This document shows, piece by piece, positions 1 through 5,013 of a DNA stretch of 5,013 nucleotides. The stretch is from Bacteroidales bacterium (lineage in GTDB: Bacteria; Bacteroidota; Bacteroidia; Bacteroidales; P3): contig JAFWOP010000110.1 in NCBI GenBank assembly GCA_017545365.1, positions 1 to 5,013 on the forward strand, written 5' to 3'. The notes beneath the pieces were generated by a model. The model ran no database searches, was not told the origin of the DNA, and was given only the letters and a program-made list of their open reading frames with translations. Within the stretch, counting starts at the first letter, position 1, and the number at the start of each line of letters is the position of its first letter. A program made the translations under genes and the position numbers.

Positions 1-52
1 GCATGATACAGATAGCTGGGATTCATATAACTATACTTTAGTTAGGGGTAAC

Positions 53-60
53 CAAAGGTA
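53..60 (-). promoter_or_regulatory. Possible leftward Bacteroidota -7 box (orphan)
   Basis: The minus strand reads TACCTTTG, an exact match to the Bacteroidota -7 consensus TAnnTTTG. It lies downstream of the histone gene terminator and points out of the left edge, so it could serve a gene beyond the window. The 12-base context (TCACTACCTTTG on the minus strand) is identical to that of the histone gene promoter. Against it, there is no TTTG -33 box 18-21 bases upstream; that stretch reads GAGAGA. The rest of 1-135 shows no coding sequence or RNA gene that I can support. Confidence 0.35.
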
Positions 61-135
61 GTGATAAAATCTTAGCTATCTCTCTCTTCGTTCATTTTTA
101 TTGCTAGCCAACTACGCATTTGTCGGATGAACCAC

Positions 136-170
136 AAAAAAAACCATCCTTCGTCAGGATGGCTTTTTGC
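136..170 (-). terminator. Intrinsic terminator of the histone H1-like gene
   Basis: A perfect 7-bp stem (CCATCCT at 144-150 with AGGATGG at 156-162, loop of 5) is followed on the minus strand by eight consecutive T (143-136). It starts about 35 bases past the stop codon of the histone-like gene, the right place for its rho-independent terminator. On the plus strand the same stem is followed by a run of five T (164-168), so it may also stop rightward transcription. The flanking A and T runs can lengthen the stem. Confidence 0.85.
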
Positions 171-197
171 TTAACATTGTGTAAAGGAAACAACTCC

Positions 198-368
198 TTA
201 CTTGGAGGCTGCGAGAGAGGCCTTGCGGAACTCCTTCATCAGCTTCTCAAGCTCGAGAGAAGCGACGCGGGCACGAGTGCCTGCAGTCTTGTTACCTTTT
301 TCTACCTGAGCCTTTGCATCCTTGACAAAAGCATCATAAGCGGCTTCGATTTTAGCTAAAACTTCCAT
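198..368 (-). CDS. Histone H1-like (Hc1-type) nucleoid protein
   Basis: This 56-residue protein matches the short histone H1-like family (Hc1-related) that is nearly universal in Bacteroidales. The recognisable core is KGNKTAGTRAR followed by the amphipathic stretch ASLELEKLMKEFRK (about residues 24-49). It is lysine-rich (9 Lys, 3 Arg against 8 Asp/Glu), almost wholly helical by composition, has no cysteine and no signal or membrane segment. The family is thought to bind DNA and help organise the nucleoid; that role is taken from family naming and not shown here. The ATG at 366-368 is chosen because it gives the usual family length and lies about 30 bases below a consensus promoter; there is no Shine-Dalgarno sequence, as is usual in Bacteroidota. 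It is transcribed alone, with its own promoter and a strong terminator. Its base composition is less GC-rich than the two large genes to its right. Confidence 0.88.
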   Translation of the reverse strand: MEVLAKIEAAYDAFVKDAKAQVEKGNKTAGTRARVASLELEKLMKEFRKASLAASK

Positions 369-399
369 GTAACTTATCTTTAAGAATTAATACACGGCA

Positions 400-429
400 C
401 AAAGGTAGTGAATAATTGGCAATTACAAA
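400..429 (-). promoter_or_regulatory. Promoter of the histone H1-like gene
   Basis: On the minus strand a -33 box TTTG (426-429) is followed after 18 bases by the -7 box TACCTTTG (400-407), matching the Bacteroidota primary sigma consensus. A start site a few bases below the -7 box would give a 5' leader of about 25-30 bases, AT-rich and without a Shine-Dalgarno motif, before the ATG at 368. An A-tract cluster lies directly upstream. Box identity and spacing are seen; promoter activity is inferred. Confidence 0.75.
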
Positions 430-430
430 G

Positions 431-519
431 AGAAAAAGCGACTTTTTTTCAAAAAAACAGAAAAAAACCTCCTAAAAGGTGTCTGAGTGGGGTAAAAATG
501 AAAAATTTTTCAAAAAAAA
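431..519. other. A-tract cluster, possible curved DNA
   Basis: The gap between uvrD and the histone-like gene is packed with A or T runs of 4-8 bases: 433-437, 443-449, 451-457, 461-467, 474-477, 494-498, 501-505, 506-510 and 512-519. The centres of the first five fall at about 435, 446, 454, 464 and 475, close to one per helical turn, which is the arrangement that bends DNA. The cluster lies just upstream of the -33 box of the histone promoter, where an UP-element-like or curvature effect on transcription would be possible. It also contains the 12-base palindrome GAAAAATTTTTC (500-511). The effect on expression is inferred. Confidence 0.5.
461..480 (-). terminator. Weak candidate terminator of uvrD
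   Basis: About 50 bases past the uvrD stop codon the minus strand forms a short stem, ACCT with AGGT (477-480 with 467-470), six-base loop, running into seven T (467-461). The T run is convincing but a 4-bp stem is marginal, so some read-through into the histone-like gene is plausible. No better hairpin is visible between the two genes. Confidence 0.4.
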
Positions 520-528
520 GGCTATAAA

Positions 529-2874
529 TCAAAGATTTTTCAAGCGTGCGAACTTCAGGAGCAGCGTCTTTTCGCCCACGTTGTCAAAACGGATGACAGC
601 CTTGGCGTTTTCGTTGCTTCCTTCGACACGAACCACCTCCCCTTGTCCGAAACGGTCATGCTCCACACGCGCACCTGGCTGGAGGGAAGAGGTGACATTC
701 GGCGCCCCTGCCTGCCTGGCCACTGGTCTGCTGACTTGCTGGCTGCCCGATCGGGTGTCACGTTCGCCCAATGAAATCCAACGTTGCGGAGCCGGCGTGG
801 GACGAGGCGTCGTCGCCCTGTCCGTCTGCCCGCCTATGGTTGTGACGCGGAATGCCGCATCCCTGTTTCTCCCCCATCCCATCTGCTGACCTGTCGGCTT
901 GCCGGCCTGCTGACCCTTCAGGAATGCCGGGTCTATCTCGTTCAGGAATCGGCTGCGGGTGCCGAACTGGAGCTGCCCGTAGCGGAAGCGCGTCTTGGCA
1001 TAGGTGAGCAGGCAACGCCTCTCGGCCCGCGTGATGGCCACGTAGAACAGGCGTCGCTCCTCCTCCACGTCCATGTCGGTCTCGGCCATGTTGCTGGGGA
1101 AGAGGTCTTCCTCCAGCCCCACGACGAACACGGTATCAAACTCCAGTCCCTTCGCAGAGTGGACGGTCATGAGCGTCACACGGGGGACGTCGGCATCGTG
1201 GGGGTTGTCCTGGTCGGTAAGCAGGGCCACGGTAGCCAGGAAGTCGGGCAGCCAGATGGCGTCGCTCCCTTCCTCGCGGGCCGACTGCACGAAGTCGTGC
1301 ATGGCGTCCATCAGCTCCTGCACGTTCTCCTGCCGGCTGCGCCCCTCGTCGGACATGTCGCTGAAGATGTCGGCCTTGATGCCGCTACGGACAACCACCT
1401 CGAGCGCCGTTTCGTAGGCATCCTTGGTGCGCGAGAACTCGCGGAACTCCTCTATCATCGTGCGGAAGCGCTCAAGTTTCGTCAACGTCCCCTTCGAGAC
1501 AGGCAGCTGGTAACGTTCTGCGTCAGCAATCACGTCCCACAGGCTTGCGCCAGCCGCAGAGGCCGTCTCGATGATGCGGCTGAGCGTCGTGTCACCAATA
1601 CCGCGCGAGGGATAGTTGAGGATGCGTTTGAAGGCCTCCTCGTCGTGCGGGTTGACCATCAGGCGGAAGTAGGCGATGATGTCCTTAATCTCCTTGCGCT
1701 GGTAGAACGAGAGGCCTCCGTAGATGCGGTAGTCGATGCCGTTCTTGCGGAACTCCTCCTCGAAGATGCGCGACTGGGCATTCGTCCTGTAGAGGATGGC
1801 AAAGTCGCTCCACTCCAGCCCGTAGCGTCGGCGGATGGAGAGCAGCTGGCGCGTCACATAGCCGGCCTCCTCCTTGTCGGCAGCAGCCTCGAAGACGGTA
1901 ATGGGCTCGCCCTGTTCCTTGTTCGAGAACACCTCCTTGGGTATGCGGCGCTGGTTGTGGGCAATCAGGCTGTTGGCTGCGCCCACGATGGTCTGCGTCG
2001 AGCGGTAGTTCTCCTCGAGCTTGAACAGACGCGGATGGTCGTAGCGGCTCTGGAAGGTGAGGATGTTGTCGATGCGGGCTCCGCGGAAGCTGTAGATGCT
2101 CTGCGAGTCGTCGCCCACCACGCAGATGTGCTGATGGCTGGCTGTGAGCTGCCACACGATTTCGTGCTGCGCCAGGTTGGTGTCCTGATACTCATCGACC
2201 AGCACAAAGCGGAAGCGCTCGCGATAGCGTTGCAGCACGTCCTCCCTATTTTTAAAAAGGTAATAGGTCATCATCAGCAGGTCGTCGAAGTCCATGGCGT
2301 CGGCCTGGCGCAGGCGGTTGGCATAGCGTTGGTAGATGTCGCGAATGGCAGGCTGGCGCCGGCGCATGTCCTCCTCGATCATGGCCGGGTCGTTGTAGTA
2401 CATGCCGGCTTTGATGAGCACGTTCTTGGCTTCGCTGATGCGTGCCTGTACGGCGTTGGGCTTATAGACCTTGTCGTCGAGCCCCATCTCCTTGATGATG
2501 GCCTTGACGAGGCTGCGCGAGTCCGTCTGGTCGTAGATGGTGAAGTTGGAGGTGTAGCCCAGGGCATCGGCCTCGCGACGCAGGATTTTGGCAAAGAGGC
2601 TGTGGAAGGTGCCCATCCAGAGGTAGCGTGCGGCCTCGTCGCCCACGCGGCTGGCTATACGGCTCTTCATCTCTGCCGCAGCCTTGTTGGTAAAGGTGAG
2701 CGCAAGGATTTCCCAGGGCTTGTAGCCCTCCACCTCCATCAGATGGGCAATCTTGTACGTCAGCACGCGCGTCTTGCCCGAGCCGGCTCCCGCTATCACC
2801 AGCGAAGGGCCATCGTTGTATTCGACGGCCTTCAGCTGGCTCTCATTCAGTTCCTTTGCGTAGTCGATGTTCAT
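529..2874 (-). CDS. UvrD/PcrA-type superfamily 1A DNA helicase
   Basis: Complete 781-residue ATP-dependent 3'-5' DNA helicase of the UvrD/PcrA group, acting in the cytoplasm in nucleotide excision and mismatch repair, removal of recombinase filaments and handling of stalled RNA polymerase (family knowledge). All signature motifs are present in order: Q motif (LNESQLKAV, 9-17), Walker A AGAGSGKTR (28-36), Ia LTFTNKAAAEM (59-69), GTFHSL (88-93), Walker B VLVDEYQDTN (224-233), III GDDSQSIYSFRGA (254-266), IV LEENYRST (286-293), IVa LYRTNAQSR (361-369), V TVHSAKGLEFD (570-580) and VI RRLFYVAITRAERR (607-620). Residues 650-732 are a low-complexity Gln/Gly/Thr/Pro-rich linker. The tail (733-781, PGARVEHDRFGQGEVV...) resembles the PcrA/UvrD C-terminal Tudor-like domain that contacts RNA polymerase. 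The ATG at 2874 is the only start that keeps the Q motif; the next Met is residue 46. It follows clpB by 28 bases on the same strand and has its own promoter. UvrD and PcrA cannot be told apart by eye, so no symbol is assigned. Confidence 0.95.
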   Translation of the reverse strand: MNIDYAKELNESQLKAVEYNDGPSLVIAGAGSGKTRVLTYKIAHLMEVEGYKPWEILALTFTNKAAAEMKSRIASRVGDEAARYLWMGTFHSLFAKILRREADALGYTSNFTIYDQTDSRSLVKAIIKEMGLDDKVYKPNAVQARISEAKNVLIKAGMYYNDPAMIEEDMRRRQPAIRDIYQRYANRLRQADAMDFDDLLMMTYYLFKNREDVLQRYRERFRFVLVDEYQDTNLAQHEIVWQLTASHQHICVVGDDSQSIYSFRGARIDNILTFQSRYDHPRLFKLEENYRSTQTIVGAANSLIAHNQRRIPKEVFSNKEQGEPITVFEAAADKEEAGYVTRQLLSIRRRYGLEWSDFAILYRTNAQSRIFEEEFRKNGIDYRIYGGLSFYQRKEIKDIIAYFRLMVNPHDEEAFKRILNYPSRGIGDTTLSRIIETASAAGASLWDVIADAERYQLPVSKGTLTKLERFRTMIEEFREFSRTKDAYETALEVVVRSGIKADIFSDMSDEGRSRQENVQELMDAMHDFVQSAREEGSDAIWLPDFLATVALLTDQDNPHDADVPRVTLMTVHSAKGLEFDTVFVVGLEEDLFPSNMAETDMDVEEERRLFYVAITRAERRCLLTYAKTRFRYGQLQFGTRSRFLNEIDPAFLKGQQAGKPTGQQMGWGRNRDAAFRVTTIGGQTDRATTPRPTPAPQRWISLGERDTRSGSQQVSRPVARQAGAPNVTSSLQPGARVEHDRFGQGEVVRVEGSNENAKAVIRFDNVGEKTLLLKFARLKNL

Positions 2875-2882
2875 TTCGACGG

Positions 2883-2902
2883 CAAAGGTACTGACAAACT
2901 AT

Positions 2903-2914
<12 letters not shown>
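2883..2914 (-). promoter_or_regulatory. Promoter of the uvrD-type gene, inside the clpB 3' end
   Basis: On the minus strand TTTG (2911-2914) is followed after 20 bases by TACCTTTG (2883-2890), a good Bacteroidota promoter. The -33 box overlaps the Phe-Ala codons near the clpB C-terminus and the spacer contains the clpB stop codon. Only eight bases separate the -7 box from the helicase ATG, so a start site at the usual distance would leave a leader of only a few bases. Read-through from clpB could also express the helicase, since no terminator hairpin lies between the two genes. Confidence 0.65.
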
Positions 2915-4879
<1,965 letters not shown>

Positions 4880-4882
<3 letters not shown>

Positions 4883-4889
4883 CCCTACC
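4880..4889. other. Abrupt junction between clpB and an acyl-CoA ligase gene
   Basis: To the left, the minus strand encodes ClpB up to the Gly-Glu-Pro of its NBD1 Walker A. The next upstream codon should be Ile or Leu, as in the family pattern LIGEPGTGKT, but the sequence gives Gly-Val-Gly-Ser. To the right, the plus strand immediately reads as an adenylate-forming ligase (YPGQELKLENGELW). There is no spacer, inverted repeat, target duplication or transposase sequence at the join. The breakpoint is placed within a few bases of 4882/4883; the C-run at 4881-4885 could belong to either side. A chimeric contig end is the most likely cause. Confidence 0.8.
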
Positions 4890-5013
4890 CCGGACAGGAG
4901 CTGAAACTTGAGAACGGCGAGCTCTGGATCAGGGGGAAGAACATCATGACCGGCTACGCCGGCGGCATTCCCTCCTTCACCGAGGACGGATGGTTCCGCA
5001 CCGGCGACCTCGC
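4883..5013 (+). CDS. Acyl-CoA synthetase / AMP-dependent ligase, internal fragment
   Basis: Plus-strand frame beginning with Pro at 4883 runs open to the right edge and encodes about 43 residues. They contain GELWIRGKNIMTGY (encoded at about 4918-4959) and DGWFRTGDL (4985-5011), the conserved core of adenylate-forming enzymes (AMP-binding family; region around motifs A6-A7, including the TGD whose Asp contacts the AMP ribose). Such enzymes activate a carboxylic acid as an acyl-AMP and usually pass it to coenzyme A. The substrate cannot be read from this piece. The segment between GY and DGW is short (10 residues), as in some MenE-like (o-succinylbenzoate) ligases, but that assignment is speculative. 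Both ends are missing: the left is cut at the junction with clpB, the right by the window edge. It runs opposite to all other genes here and probably comes from elsewhere in the genome or from another organism. Confidence 0.75.

Noticed and set aside
10..81. 8-bp inverted repeat AGATAGCT (10-17) and AGCTATCT (74-81)
   Set aside because: The arms are short and 56 bases apart, with no T run or linked element, so a chance match in AT-rich DNA is likely.
120..359. 79-codon plus-strand open frame across the histone-like gene
   Set aside because: It overlaps the terminator and runs antisense to a recognised conserved protein; no promoter or family resemblance supports it.
4883..5013. The clpB minus-strand frame stays open through the junction to the right edge, which could look like a ClpB fusion
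   Set aside because: The ligase frame lies in exact codon register on the other strand, so lack of stops is a shadow effect. The translation beyond 4883 no longer resembles ClpB, while the plus strand gives a clear ligase motif.

Overview
The window looks like a piece of a Bacteroidales genome (Bacteroidota), perhaps Prevotellaceae. It encodes a short histone H1-like protein typical of that group. Two promoters match the Bacteroidota pattern (TTTG, 18-20 bases, TAnnTTTG), and no start codon has a clear Shine-Dalgarno sequence. The coding DNA is GC-rich and the gaps are strongly AT-rich. The order and family are well supported by these traits together; the genus is a guess.

All three genes of the main locus lie on the minus strand, so they read right to left. 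From the right these are: clpB (2903-4882, missing its 5' part), a 28-base gap, uvrD/pcrA (529-2874, complete), an AT-rich gap with a weak terminator, an A-tract cluster and a promoter (369-528), and a small histone H1-like gene (198-368, 56 aa). The histone gene ends in a strong terminator (136-170). Bases 1-135 hold no gene; a possible leftward promoter -7 box lies at 53-60. The uvrD promoter overlaps the last codons of clpB and sits so close to the uvrD ATG that the transcript would be nearly leaderless.

The last 131 bases do not belong to this locus in an obvious way. ClpB similarity stops abruptly at the first glycine of the NBD1 Walker A motif (position 4882). From there the plus strand encodes about 43 residues of an adenylate-forming acyl-CoA ligase, including the GELWIRG...GY...DGWFRTGDL core. 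About 200 N-terminal ClpB residues are absent. A chimeric contig end is the simplest explanation; a true rearrangement is possible.

The three main proteins are housekeeping factors: protein disaggregation (ClpB), DNA repair and transcription-replication conflict resolution (UvrD/PcrA), and nucleoid organisation (histone-like protein). Nothing suggests that they form one pathway, and no defence system, mobile element, CRISPR array or RNA gene was found. The junction and the promoter architecture are the points worth a second look.
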